From NCBI RefSeq assembly GCF_000153825.1, contig NZ_DS022299.1:2411707-2475706 (forward strand): DNA of 64,000 nt. Direction: 5' to 3'. The position numbers and the translations under genes were made by a program. This document shows positions 9,571 through 17,705 of this stretch, piece after piece. Numbering within the stretch: the first letter of the stretch is position 1; each line of letters begins with the position of its first letter. Under the pieces are notes generated by a model. It had not been told where the DNA came from, did no database searches, and was given only the letters and a program-made list of their open reading frames with translations. The stretch comes from Synechococcus sp. RS9916. GTDB taxonomy: Bacteria; Cyanobacteriota; Cyanobacteriia; PCC-6307; Cyanobiaceae.

Positions 9571-9921
9571 GGCGTCAATGGTGGCCTTCGATACAGACGC
9601 CCTCCAGGCTTGCCTTCTGCCAGGGGCTTGAAAAATTGGGAAAAAGTCTTAAGATCTGACCAACGACCGATAGCACGACGCCCTCGAGGCGGCTTTGCGT
9701 CACTGTCGAGCCGGCTTTGCTTGCATTTTCCGCAAAAGCAAGGCTACAGCAGAGGTTGAACACAACTCGTCTCTGTCGACGCCGATATTTTCGGTGGTGG
9801 TTTGTCACGTGTCTATGTGTGGGGTGGGGATTCCCGCACTGCTAGTCGCTCTGGCTGCTGACGTCTGGACTTTTGTCCTGCTCTTTGCTCCCTCTATCGC
9901 CCTCACAGGGTCTCCTTAATC
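9571..9921. other. 350-base intergenic region upstream of the DUF3155 gene
   Basis: No convincing coding frame is present; the short frames on both strands lack family features. The region holds one promoter-like pair (see 9628-9655) reading towards the DUF3155 gene. If that promoter is used, the transcript has a leader of about 260 bases, long enough to hold a regulatory RNA structure or a separate small RNA, but no known riboswitch or RNA family was recognised. Confidence 0.4.
9628..9655 (+). promoter_or_regulatory. candidate sigma70-type promoter for the DUF3155 gene
   Basis: TTGAAA (9628-9633) and TAAGAT (9650-9655) are separated by 16 bases, close to the bacterial -35/-10 consensus and spacing. 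It lies in a locally AT-rich patch between two divergent genes and reads towards 9922. The match is by eye only. Confidence 0.4.
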
Positions 9922-10290
9922 ATGTCAAAGAAGCGCAAGCGGATCAGCCGCCGCCGTTTGGCGGGACAGCGGGTCCTCGCCCATGTGCCCACCTACCATC
10001 TCGAAACTGGTGAACACAAGCCGGTGACGGCAGCGCGTCGCTATTTGGCAGAAGGCTGCATCACCCCACCAGCCTTGCTGCGTGTGCGTCGCAATGAGCA
10101 CACCACTGATCATTTCTTCTGGGGCGAAAAGGGCCTGTTCAGCGCCCAATACGCCGAGGAAAATCATTTCCTCTTCCCTTCCCTGCGCTCCATCGTTGAC
10201 AACGTCGGCGAAGAGGTGATTTTCGAAGGCCTGGAGCTGGCCTCCGACGATTGGGAGGAAATGGAAGAGTACGAATACGCGTTCGTCTGA
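9922..10290 (+). CDS. DUF3155 domain protein
   Basis: A 122-residue protein with a strongly basic start (KKRKRISRRRLAGQRVL) followed by AHVPTYHLETGEHKPVTAAR, a WGEKGLFSAQYAEENHFLFP stretch and a very acidic C terminus (DDWEEMEEYEYAF). This pattern is the cyanobacterial DUF3155 family, whose function is unknown. The basic head with an acidic tail suggests nucleic-acid or ribosome contact, but that is a guess. It stands alone, with a long upstream region, and is convergent with the esterase gene 30 bases downstream. Confidence 0.9.
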   Translation: MSKKRKRISRRRLAGQRVLAHVPTYHLETGEHKPVTAARRYLAEGCITPPALLRVRRNEHTTDHFFWGEKGLFSAQYAEENHFLFPSLRSIVDNVGEEVIFEGLELASDDWEEMEEYEYAFV

Positions 10291-10320
10291 AGCCGCCCTT
10301 TGGCGATTCGCCTCAGAGAG

Positions 10321-10956
10321 TCAGCCCTCACGCCCGGCTTGTTCAAGCCAGGTGTTGAGGGCTTTGCTGATGACGGAAAACACGCTCTCTGGAATCGTGT
10401 GGCCGCCGTCGAAGGTTGTAAGGCTCACGTCCGCACGTCCGCTGGATAGGCGACGTTGGATTTCTTCGGCGGCACTGCAAGGCACCACCTCGTCTTGGCG
10501 GCCGTGGATCAGTAGCACCGGAGGCCGTTCTGCCGGTGCGCTCCAGTGGGGATGGGGGTAGCCGCTGCAGGCGATCAGACCGGCAAGGGGTAAGTCGCAG
10601 CCGGTGGACAGGGCCATGGCGGCTCCTTGGGAGAACCCCAGCACCACAGTGCGGTTCAGGGCAACTCCCTCATCCTCCAGTGCCGTCAGCCGGCTGCGTA
10701 AGGCAGCCTCGGCGCTGGGGACGGTATCCCAGTCGGCTGGGAAGAGGCCATACCACTGACGTCCCACGCCCTGTGGATGAGGCTCCGGTGCCGGTAAGGC
10801 CACCAACTCCAGGGGGAGCTGCGTTCGCTTGGCCAAGGTCTCGCCCAGCATCAACAGATCATCAGCATCCGCACCCCAGCCATGCAGCAGCACCAGGCGC
10901 CCCCGAGGGTCTGCGTCGGGCTGAAGGCGAAGAGGGGCTGGAGCGGCTGAAGGCAT
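10321..10956 (-). CDS. alpha/beta hydrolase, carboxylesterase/phospholipase type
   Basis: A 211-residue serine hydrolase. Seen: [15 protein letters not shown] near residue 20 (oxyanion-hole HG), the nucleophile elbow [10 protein letters not shown] near 108, the catalytic Asp in HGRQDEVVP near 152, and the catalytic His in [11 protein letters not shown] near 185. This complete triad and the length match the bacterial carboxylesterase / lysophospholipase (YpfH-like) family. There is no signal peptide, so it is cytoplasmic. The substrate is unknown. It is divergent from purH with a 58-base gap. Confidence 0.9.
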   Translation of the reverse strand: MPSAAPAPLRLQPDADPRGRLVLLHGWGADADDLLMLGETLAKRTQLPLELVALPAPEPHPQGVGRQWYGLFPADWDTVPSAEAALRSRLTALEDEGVALNRTVVLGFSQGAAMALSTGCDLPLAGLIACSGYPHPHWSAPAERPPVLLIHGRQDEVVPCSAAEEIQRRLSSGRADVSLTTFDGGHTIPESVFSVISKALNTWLEQAGREG

Positions 10957-11014
10957 CGGAGCTGCCGGAGCGTTGCTGCGTAGGTTGGCTCAGGACCGAT
11001 CTTGCTGCGATCTC

Positions 11015-12577
11015 ATGGCACCTTTCGCGCTGCTGAGTGTCTCCAACAAAACGGGCCTGGTGCCTTTAGCGGAGGCTTTGCATCGTCAGCATGGCTATCA
11101 GCTGTTGTCCAGCGGCGGTACGGCCAAGGTGCTTCAAGAGGCCGGCTTGCCTGTGACCAAGGTGGCGGAACACACAGGAGCACCTGAGATCCTGGGAGGA
11201 CGCGTCAAGACGCTGCATCCACGGGTGCACGGCGGCATCCTGGCCAAGCGTGAAGACGCCTCCCATCGCGCCGATCTCGAGCAGCAGCACATTCCGCTGA
11301 TTGACCTGGTGGTGGTCAATCTCTATCCCTTCAGGGAAACGGTGGCTCGGCCCGATGTCACCTGGGATCAGGCGATCGAAAATATTGATATCGGTGGTCC
11401 GGCCATGGTGCGGGCTGCAGCCAAAAACCACGCTGATGTGGCGGTGCTCACCAGCCCGGATCAGTACGACCACGTTTTAGAAGCGCTGCAAGGCTCCGGT
11501 GGGGGCGTGCCGGCTGATCTGCGTCGTCAGCTCGCTCTGGAGGCGTTTCAGCACACCGCTGCCTATGACACGGCGATCAGCACCTGGATGGGGGCTCAGG
11601 TGGAGACCGATGCCGCTCCTTGGCTGGATGCCGTGCCCCTTCGCCAGACCTTGCGCTACGGCGAGAACCCTCACCAGCAAGCCCGTTGGTACAGCCAGCC
11701 CAAGCAGGGTTGGGGCGGGGCGCTTCAGCTCCAAGGCAAGGAGTTGAGCACCAACAATCTGCTCGACCTCGAGGCGGCACTGGCCACGGTGCGGGAATTT
11801 GGTTTCGGCGTGGATGGTCGCCACCCTGCTCAGCAACCAGCGGCTGTGGTGGTGAAGCACACCAACCCTTGCGGTGTGGCCGTGGGTGATGGTGTGGCCC
11901 ACGCGCTCACCAGGGCCCTCGATGCTGACCGGGTCAGCGCGTTTGGCGGCATCGTGGCCATCAATGGGGAGGTGGATGCGGCCGCGGCCCGGGAACTCAC
12001 CAGCCTGTTCCTGGAGTGCGTGGTGGCTCCGGGATTCACGGCCGAAGCCCGCGAACTGCTGGCTGCTAAGGCCAATCTGCGCTTACTGGAACTCGCTCCG
12101 GCTGCGATTGACGCTGCAGGCCACAACCACGTGCGCAGCATCCTCGGCGGTGTGCTGGTTCAGGACCTCGATGATCAGCCCATTGATCCCACCAGCTGGA
12201 CTGTTGCCACCCAGCGCCCTCCGACGGATCAGGAACGCGCTGACTTGCAATTCGCCTGGCAACTGGTGCGCCATGTGCGTTCCAACGCCATCGTGGTGGC
12301 CAAGGGTGGCCAGAGCTTGGGCGTTGGCGCTGGGCAGATGAACCGTGTGGGCTCGGCCCGCCTGGCTCTCGAGGCGGCTGGCGATCAGGTCAAAGGGGCT
12401 GTGCTGGCCAGTGATGGCTTTTTCCCGTTTGACGACACGGTGCGTTTGGCGGCCAGCCATGGCATCACCGCTGTGATTCACCCCGGCGGCAGCATGCGCG
12501 ATGCCGATTCGATCAAGGCCTGTGATGAGCTCGGCCTGGCGATGCTGCTCACCGGTCGCCGTCATTTTCTGCACTGA
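11015..12577 (+). CDS. purH: bifunctional AICAR transformylase / IMP cyclohydrolase
   Basis: A 520-residue enzyme for the last two steps of de novo purine synthesis (AICAR to FAICAR to IMP). The N-terminal MGS-like IMP cyclohydrolase domain (about 1-190) shows [32 protein letters not shown] and VVNLYPF. The C-terminal transformylase shows [13 protein letters not shown], the catalytic [13 protein letters not shown] near residue 275 and [13 protein letters not shown]-like sequence near 465. ATG 11015 is chosen because the domain begins right after it; the frame extends upstream to 10973 without homology. Confidence 0.95.
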   Translation: MAPFALLSVSNKTGLVPLAEALHRQHGYQLLSSGGTAKVLQEAGLPVTKVAEHTGAPEILGGRVKTLHPRVHGGILAKREDASHRADLEQQHIPLIDLVVVNLYPFRETVARPDVTWDQAIENIDIGGPAMVRAAAKNHADVAVLTSPDQYDHVLEALQGSGGGVPADLRRQLALEAFQHTAAYDTAISTWMGAQVETDAAPWLDAVPLRQTLRYGENPHQQARWYSQPKQGWGGALQLQGKELSTNNLLDLEAALATVREFGFGVDGRHPAQQPAAVVVKHTNPCGVAVGDGVAHALTRALDADRVSAFGGIVAINGEVDAAAARELTSLFLECVVAPGFTAEARELLAAKANLRLLELAPAAIDAAGHNHVRSILGGVLVQDLDDQPIDPTSWTVATQRPPTDQERADLQFAWQLVRHVRSNAIVVAKGGQSLGVGAGQMNRVGSARLALEAAGDQVKGAVLASDGFFPFDDTVRLAASHGITAVIHPGGSMRDADSIKACDELGLAMLLTGRRHFLH

Positions 12578-12595
12578 GCAGCCGCTTGGAGGGGC

Positions 12596-13090
12596 GTGGT
12601 TCTAGCCTCCTTCAACGCAACGCTTCCTCTGATGCTGGCCGTCCTTCCTTTCAGCCTTAATTTTGTACATCCCTTGATGATGTTGATGCTGCTGGCCGCC
12701 GGTGGCTACGCCATGTTCTTGGGCATCAAGGCCAAGAAGGTGCGTACAGGCACCCCGGAGCAGCGTAAAGCTCTGATCCCCGGCAAGTTTGCTCAGCGTC
12801 ACTACCTCTGGGGAAGTGCCGTATTGGCCGTGATGGTGTTCGGCACCCTTGGAGGTATGGCCGTCACTTACCTCAACAATGGCAAGCTTTTCGTTGGCCC
12901 TCACCTGCTGGTGGGCCTGGCGATGACCGGGATGATTGCAGCAGCAGCATCTCTTTCTCCGCTGATGCAGCAAGGCAATCTGATTGCCCGTAAGGCCCAT
13001 GTGGGTCTGAACATGGGCATGCTCACCTTGTTCCTTTGGCAGGCCGTCAGCGGCTTCGAGATCGTCAACAAGATCTGGACCAACCGCTGA
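12596..13090 (+). CDS. DUF4079 membrane protein
   Basis: A small membrane protein with four hydrophobic segments, including VHPLMMLMLLAAGGYAMFLG, YLWGSAVLAVMVFGTLGGM, LVGLAMTGMIAAAASLSPL and GMLTLFLWQAVSGFEIVNKI, plus histidines positioned near membrane faces (VHP, RHY, PHL, KAHVG). This matches the cyanobacterial/chloroplast DUF4079 family of unknown function, whose histidines suggest a cytochrome-like fold (inference). GTG 12596 has a GGAGG six bases upstream; ATG 12632 (start MLAVLPFSL) is a plausible alternative without a ribosome site. It follows purH by 18 bases and may be co-transcribed. Confidence 0.8.
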   Translation: MVLASFNATLPLMLAVLPFSLNFVHPLMMLMLLAAGGYAMFLGIKAKKVRTGTPEQRKALIPGKFAQRHYLWGSAVLAVMVFGTLGGMAVTYLNNGKLFVGPHLLVGLAMTGMIAAAASLSPLMQQGNLIARKAHVGLNMGMLTLFLWQAVSGFEIVNKIWTNR

Positions 13091-13136
13091 CGCTGCTGGG
13101 GGCGATCACACCTGGCGCCTCAGACATCTTGATGCG

Positions 13137-13169
13137 AAAAAGGGCGGTGTTTAGAACGCCGCCCTTTTT
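13137..13169. terminator. bidirectional hairpin terminator shared by DUF4079 and DUF1997 genes
   Basis: AAAAAGGGCGGTGT (13137-13150) pairs with ACGCCGCCCTTTTT (13156-13169) across a five-base loop. Runs of A and T flank both arms, so it works as an intrinsic terminator in both directions. The right arm also encodes the last codons of the convergent DUF1997 gene, whose stop lies in the loop. Confidence 0.85.
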
Positions 13170-13789
13170 CGTGCTGGGCAAGCAAGGCCATGGGTGGCAT
13201 GGAAGTCTTCCTGCACTTTCCAGGTCAGCCGACGGGAGATCTGGCGAACGATTTGACGCAGCAGGTGGTCGCCGCTGGATTGCACCAGCCCCTCAGGGAG
13301 CATGGTGATCACTTTGGGGAGCTTGATCCAGACCGACAGGTCGAGGTCCCAGCTCACGCTTGTGGAGGGGCTTGCATTGCCACTGTCGTCTCTTCCGGTT
13401 GGTTGCTCCTCGAGGCGCAGCGATGCCTGGAAGTCCACGTCGTAAAGCGCATTGATGCCATCGTTGCGTCCAGGCACTGGCTCGGTGGTGATGGCATAGG
13501 TGCCTTGCTGCTGGGGCAAGAGACGCAGGCCGATGGTGGGCTCCACTTCAAAGCCGAAATTGCCAAACCGGCCGAGGCGCAGGGCATAGGCCTGAGCATC
13601 GAGCACGTCGACGTCCATGGGTTTGGCGCAACGCCGGAACCACCCCTCATGCCGATCGAGATAGGCACCCACCTCACGCGTGGTGGCGCGCATCTCCATC
13701 TGATCCGAGAAATGGCTGCTGTAGCAGCGGATCTGCGGGTCGTCGCTGTGGCGCAGGGAATCGGCTGGATGTCTCGTCAAGAGCAGCAC
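13151..13789 (-). CDS. DUF1997 family protein
   Basis: A 212-residue soluble protein of the cyanobacterial/plant DUF1997 family (function unknown). Recognisable features are the N-terminal RCYSSHFSDQMEM, a YLDRHEGWFRRCAKP segment near residue 43, RFGNFGFEVEPTIGLRLLP near 73 and a C-terminal amphipathic LPEGLVQSSGDHLLRQIVRQ segment that resembles the lipid-binding-like SRPBCC fold (inference). Its 3' end is built into the hairpin at 13137-13169. An alternative start at the Met in QMEM is possible. It is on the same strand as ispH, which lies upstream. Confidence 0.8.
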   Translation of the reverse strand: MLLLTRHPADSLRHSDDPQIRCYSSHFSDQMEMRATTREVGAYLDRHEGWFRRCAKPMDVDVLDAQAYALRLGRFGNFGFEVEPTIGLRLLPQQQGTYAITTEPVPGRNDGINALYDVDFQASLRLEEQPTGRDDSGNASPSTSVSWDLDLSVWIKLPKVITMLPEGLVQSSGDHLLRQIVRQISRRLTWKVQEDFHATHGLACPARKRAAF

Positions 13790-13851
13790 GGATGGAGGTC
13801 CCTCTCCGGGGACAATCCCCGCATGTCAACCAATGTAAAGGGGGCTGGGGG

Positions 13852-15048
13852 TCAGGATTCGCTCAGGCCGATCAGTCGCTGAATCACGTGCTCCACGACC
13901 CGATCAGGGGTGGAGGCACCCGAGGTGATGCCGACATTGACGGGACCTGCTGGCAGGAAATCGGCTTCGCGGATCAAGTCTTGGCCCAGGGGTTTGTGCT
14001 CGATGCTGTTATCGGCCCCGATCCGCTCTGGAGTGTCGATGTGGAAGGAGCGGATGCCGCGACTCACGGCGATTTCCTGCAGGTGGGTCGTGTTGGAGGA
14101 GTTGTAGCCGCCGATCACCACCATCAGATCGAGGGGTTCGTCCACGAGGGAGAACATCGCGTCCTGGCGCTCCTGGGTGGCGTCACAGATGGTGTTGAAC
14201 GCCAGGAAGTGTTCGTTGAGGGCGGTGGGGCCGTATTTGCTCAGCATCGTCCGCTCGAACAGGCGGCCGATTTCCTCGGTTTCACTCTTGAGCATGGTGG
14301 TCTGGTTCGCCACTCCCAGGCGTTCGAGGTCGCGGTCGGGATCGAACCCCTGCGAACAGGCATGGGCGAATTTGGTCATGAAGGTCTCACGATCTCCATT
14401 GCCCAGGATGTAGTCGGCCACCATTTGGGCCTCCTTGAGGTCGAGCACCACGAGGTAGGTGCCGGCGAAGGAGCTGGTGGCGAGGGTTTCCTCGTGCTTG
14501 ACCTTGCCGTGAATGATCGAGGTGACCGTCTGTTTTTTGTGCTTCTCCACGGTGGTCCACACCTTGGACACCCAAGGGCAGGTGGTGTCCACGATGTGGC
14601 AGCCGCGTTCGTTGAGGAGCTGCATCTCCTGCACAGTGGCTCCGAAGGCGGGAAGGATCACCACATCCCCTGAGGTGACGCCGGAGAAGTCTTTGACGCC
14701 TTGATCAACGGCGATGAACTCCACGTCCATCTCCCGCAGGTGGTCATTCACAGAAGGGTTGTGAATGATCTCGTTGGTGATCCAGATGCGTTCATCCGGA
14801 TAGTGCTTACGGGTTTCGTAGGCCATGGCCACAGCCCGCTCGACGCCCCAGCAGAAGCCGAAAGCCTCGGCGAGGCGAACGTTGAGCCGCCCATGGGTGA
14901 GGCGATAGTCGTTGTCGCGAATTGAGCCGATCAGACCGCTCTGATAGGCCTGCTCCAGGCTGCCGGCAACTTCTTCTGCGCGGCCGAATCCACGCCGGTT
15001 GTAGCGATCGGAATGGTGCAGCGAGCGCTTAAAGGCGTGGGTATCCAT
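13852..15048 (-). CDS. ispH: 4-hydroxy-3-methylbut-2-enyl diphosphate reductase
   Basis: A 398-residue iron-sulfur enzyme for the last step of the MEP isoprenoid pathway (HMBPP to IPP and DMAPP), in the long cyanobacterial/plastid form. Conserved Fe-S ligand sites are visible: [14 protein letters not shown] near residue 60, [14 protein letters not shown] near 155, and the third ligand cysteine in [14 protein letters not shown] near 280. [12 protein letters not shown] follows near 315. ATG 15048 is chosen over ATG 15057 because the family starts with a DTHAFKRSL-like sequence; both are in frame. A terminator at 15116-15147 separates it from amt upstream. Confidence 0.93.
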   Translation of the reverse strand: MDTHAFKRSLHHSDRYNRRGFGRAEEVAGSLEQAYQSGLIGSIRDNDYRLTHGRLNVRLAEAFGFCWGVERAVAMAYETRKHYPDERIWITNEIIHNPSVNDHLREMDVEFIAVDQGVKDFSGVTSGDVVILPAFGATVQEMQLLNERGCHIVDTTCPWVSKVWTTVEKHKKQTVTSIIHGKVKHEETLATSSFAGTYLVVLDLKEAQMVADYILGNGDRETFMTKFAHACSQGFDPDRDLERLGVANQTTMLKSETEEIGRLFERTMLSKYGPTALNEHFLAFNTICDATQERQDAMFSLVDEPLDLMVVIGGYNSSNTTHLQEIAVSRGIRSFHIDTPERIGADNSIEHKPLGQDLIREADFLPAGPVNVGITSGASTPDRVVEHVIQRLIGLSES

Positions 15049-15115
15049 ATCCGGCAAAGCAGTGGGATGACTCTATGGGCAGCCCCTGCAGGTTGACGCG
15101 CGGGGGCAACAGGGC

Positions 15116-15147
15116 AAAAAAAAGTCCGGCCGATGGGGCCGGACTTG
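15116..15147 (-). terminator. intrinsic terminator of amt
   Basis: On the minus strand AAGTCCGGCC and GGCCGGACTT (15123-15132 and 15138-15147) form a 10-bp perfect stem with a five-base loop, followed by a run of eight T (A at 15116-15124 on plus). It sits 35 bases after the amt stop. Confidence 0.9.
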
Positions 15148-15181
15148 AGAGGAGCTGATCGGAAACGCGGGACGCGTTGGT

Positions 15182-16696
15182 TCAGCTGTTGGTGGTGGCG
15201 AAGTCGGGATAGGCCTCCATGCCGTGCTCACCGATGTCGAGACCTTCGATCTCTTCTTTTTCGGTGACGCGGATGCCACCGAAGAGAGCGCCGATCACAG
15301 ACCAGGCGATGAAGCAGGTGACGAGGGTCCAGATGGCGTAAGCAGCACAGCCAAGGGCCTGGATCCCCAGCTGGGAGAAACCACCACCGTTGAACAGGCC
15401 AATGCCCACGGAGAATTCGTCAGGAGCCATGCCCTTGACACCCCAGAGGCCGATCACGATCGTGCCCCAGACACCGCACACACCGTGCACAGAGAAGGCA
15501 CCCACGGGGTCATCGATGCCAGCTGAATCGAGGGCCGAAACGGCAAACACCACGATGATGCCGCCGACAAGGCCAGCGACCCAAGCGCCAACCATGGTCA
15601 GGTTGCCGCAACCTGCGGTCACGCTCACCAAGCCGGCAAGGATGCCATTGATGATCATGGTGAGGTCGGGCTTGCCCGATGTGATCGTGGAGATCACGGT
15701 GGCGCCGATGGCGCCGCCTGCAGCGGCCAGAGAGGTGGTGACAGCCACGTAAGCCACGTATTGGTCCATTGCCAGCTCGGAGCCGGGGTTGAAGCCGTAC
15801 CAACCGATCCAGAGGATCAAAGCGCCAAGGGTGGCGATGGCCATGTTGTGGCCAGGGATCGCCTGTGGGCGACCGTCAACGAATTTGCCGATGCGGGGGC
15901 CAAGCAGCATGGCGCCGACCAGACCAGCCCAAGCGCCCACGGAGTGAACGATGGAGGAACCGGCGAAATCGATGAAGCCGAGGCTGTCGAGCCAGCCGCC
16001 ATTCCACTGCCAGGAACCGGAGATTGGGTAGATGAAAGCGGTGAGAACCAGGGCGAAGATCACGAATTCGCCGAATTTCACGCGCTCTGCAACCAAGCCG
16101 GACACGATCGTTGCAGCAGTTCCAGCGAAGGCAGCCTGGAAGAGGAAATCGACAGCTGGCACAAGCTGAACACAATCGTCAGCTTTGTCGGCTGCTGCAC
16201 AAGCGATGGCTTCAGTGGCTGAAGGATCGAAGAACAGACCTTTGAAATACAGCCACCCATCAACCACAGAGCCGCCGTACATCAGCGAGTAGCCGATGAA
16301 CCAATACGCCGTCACCGCAAGGGCGAACACGAACAGGTTTTTGGCGAGGATGTTGACGGCGTTTTTCTGACGGCACATGCCGGCTTCGACCATGGCGAAG
16401 CCAGCGTTCATGAAGATCACCAGAATGGTGGCGATCAACAACCAGAGGTTGTCGGCAAGGAAGCTGGTGAGTTGAAGACCAGTCAGATCTTCGAGTTTGG
16501 CGCTTTGCGCGTGGGCAGCAAGGTTGAACAGGCCCAGGCCTGCGAAAGCAACCGGAACGCAAGCGAGCCAGGTTAGTGAGCGATTGGTTCGAAAGCCGCG
16601 GATGCTTTTAAGGAGGAGCATGGGGCCCTCCAGGAGGCTTGCTTCCTGGAGACGCGGCTTGCTCCGCCTGGAAGGCGAATGCAGAGCAGATGTCAT
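15182..16696 (-). CDS. amt: ammonium transporter
   Basis: A 504-residue Amt/MEP/Rh-family channel with an N-terminal extension and signal-like hydrophobic segment (WLACVPVAFAGLGLFNLAAHA) before the eleven-helix core. Seen: NAGFAMVEAGMCRQKNAVN (first core helix), WQWNGGWLDSLGFIDFAGSS near the pore entrance, and a conserved VHGVCGVWGTIVIGLWG segment that contains one of the pore histidines. It imports ammonium, the preferred nitrogen source. ATG 16696 is chosen because the residues after it (SALHSPSRRSKPRLQEA) fit the usual start as I remember it. ATG 16621, with a GGAGG upstream, is an alternative. An imperfect NtcA-like site lies about 90 bases upstream. Confidence 0.93.
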   Translation of the reverse strand: MTSALHSPSRRSKPRLQEASLLEGPMLLLKSIRGFRTNRSLTWLACVPVAFAGLGLFNLAAHAQSAKLEDLTGLQLTSFLADNLWLLIATILVIFMNAGFAMVEAGMCRQKNAVNILAKNLFVFALAVTAYWFIGYSLMYGGSVVDGWLYFKGLFFDPSATEAIACAAADKADDCVQLVPAVDFLFQAAFAGTAATIVSGLVAERVKFGEFVIFALVLTAFIYPISGSWQWNGGWLDSLGFIDFAGSSIVHSVGAWAGLVGAMLLGPRIGKFVDGRPQAIPGHNMAIATLGALILWIGWYGFNPGSELAMDQYVAYVAVTTSLAAAGGAIGATVISTITSGKPDLTMIINGILAGLVSVTAGCGNLTMVGAWVAGLVGGIIVVFAVSALDSAGIDDPVGAFSVHGVCGVWGTIVIGLWGVKGMAPDEFSVGIGLFNGGGFSQLGIQALGCAAYAIWTLVTCFIAWSVIGALFGGIRVTEKEEIEGLDIGEHGMEAYPDFATTNS

Positions 16697-16786
16697 GAAA
16701 GAAGAGCAGGGCTGCAAAGACGTTCTCCGTGGTGTTCGGATGAAGTCGTCGGCACTAAGGGTGACCAATGATCTGCCTGGGTCAAT

Positions 16787-16800
16787 GTTCGCGTTGTTAC
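16787..16800 (-). promoter_or_regulatory. imperfect NtcA-like site upstream of amt
   Basis: Read on the minus strand the sequence is GTA, eight bases, AAC; the NtcA consensus is GTA-N8-TAC, so five of six key bases match. Position upstream of an ammonium transporter in a genome that encodes NtcA in the same window supports it. No clear -10 box at the expected 22-base distance was found, which weakens the call. Confidence 0.35.
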
Positions 16801-16804
16801 AAAG

Positions 16805-17593
16805 TCAAGGATTAGATGCAGAAAATGGGTTGTTTGACGCATTCGTGGATGGCTTGACTGGTCGAAGTCCTTGCCAACGCACTTGATCTACTTCGAAGCT
16901 GAAGCAGCAGGGCAGCACTTCCACACCCGCATCCAGGGCTTCGCGGAACAGTTCTCCGTAGCGGGGGTCGGCGCTGTCGCCGGGAGCAAAAGCGGCCACA
17001 TCCGGTCTGCTCAGGCACGGGACGAGCACCGCGCGAGCGTCCGGCAGTACATCCATCAGCTCCTGCAGGTGCTTCTGTCCCCGTTCGGTCACGGTGTCGG
17101 GGAACAGTGCCAGATCACCATCGGTCCAGGTGGTGTTTTTAACCTCTAAGTAAATGGGCCTGGGATCTTTGGCGTTTTCTGGGGGCTGCAGCAGCAGGTC
17201 GATCCGGCTTTTTCTGTCTCTCCCGTAGGTCACTTCGGCCCGAATCGAGGCGATGTCACCCAGTTGCTCCTGGAGGCATCCGGCTTCGACCGTTGCTCGG
17301 ATCAGGCGATTGGGCAGGGCGGTGTTGATGCCAACCCAGCACGGTGATCCGTCAGCACCGGTGACCTCCGCTTGCTCCCAGGTCCAGGCCAGCTTGCGGG
17401 TGGGAGAGGGCGCATGGCGCAGCCGTACACGCTGACCGGGGATCAACACGCCAGTCATTGGTCCGGTGTTGGCGCAGTGCGCCGTTACTTCACTGCCGTC
17501 GTTGAGGCGCACGTCAGCCAGAAAGCGTTTGTAGCGCTTGAGCAGCACCCCTTCATGCAGGGGTTCGAACTGAAGCAGGGAAAGACCGGACAT
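16805..17593 (-). CDS. sfsA: DNA/RNA nuclease SfsA family protein
   Basis: The protein has 262 residues. SfsA proteins combine an N-terminal OB-like nucleic-acid-binding part with a PD-(D/E)XK-type nuclease core; the name comes from sugar fermentation stimulation in E. coli. Seen: KRYKRFLADVRLNDGSEVTAHCANTG-type start region, GPMTGVLIPG, the nuclease-core RIDLLLQ and YLEVKNTTW (D...ExK), RGQKHLQELMDV and a C-terminal ALDAGVEVLPCCF. ATG 17593 is chosen because the family begins there; the open frame continues 45 codons upstream but overlaps the murJ leader. It is divergent from murJ, 112 bases apart. Confidence 0.9.
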   Translation of the reverse strand: MSGLSLLQFEPLHEGVLLKRYKRFLADVRLNDGSEVTAHCANTGPMTGVLIPGQRVRLRHAPSPTRKLAWTWEQAEVTGADGSPCWVGINTALPNRLIRATVEAGCLQEQLGDIASIRAEVTYGRDRKSRIDLLLQPPENAKDPRPIYLEVKNTTWTDGDLALFPDTVTERGQKHLQELMDVLPDARAVLVPCLSRPDVAAFAPGDSADPRYGELFREALDAGVEVLPCCFSFEVDQVRWQGLRPVKPSTNASNNPFSASNP

Positions 17594-17705
17594 GAGGGGC
17601 CGTGGGCGGGCCAGAGATGGTGGCCATGGTGGCCCCTGGGGGCTTCCCAATGGCGTCAGTCGGTTGAGAATGCAGCCCATCTCTGAGTCGGCTTGCTGTT
17701 CCGCC

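Noticed and set aside
13792-14673. Open frame of 293 codons on plus inside ispH
   Set aside because: The ispH Fe-S ligands are on minus; the plus frame is glycine/histidine-rich with no features.
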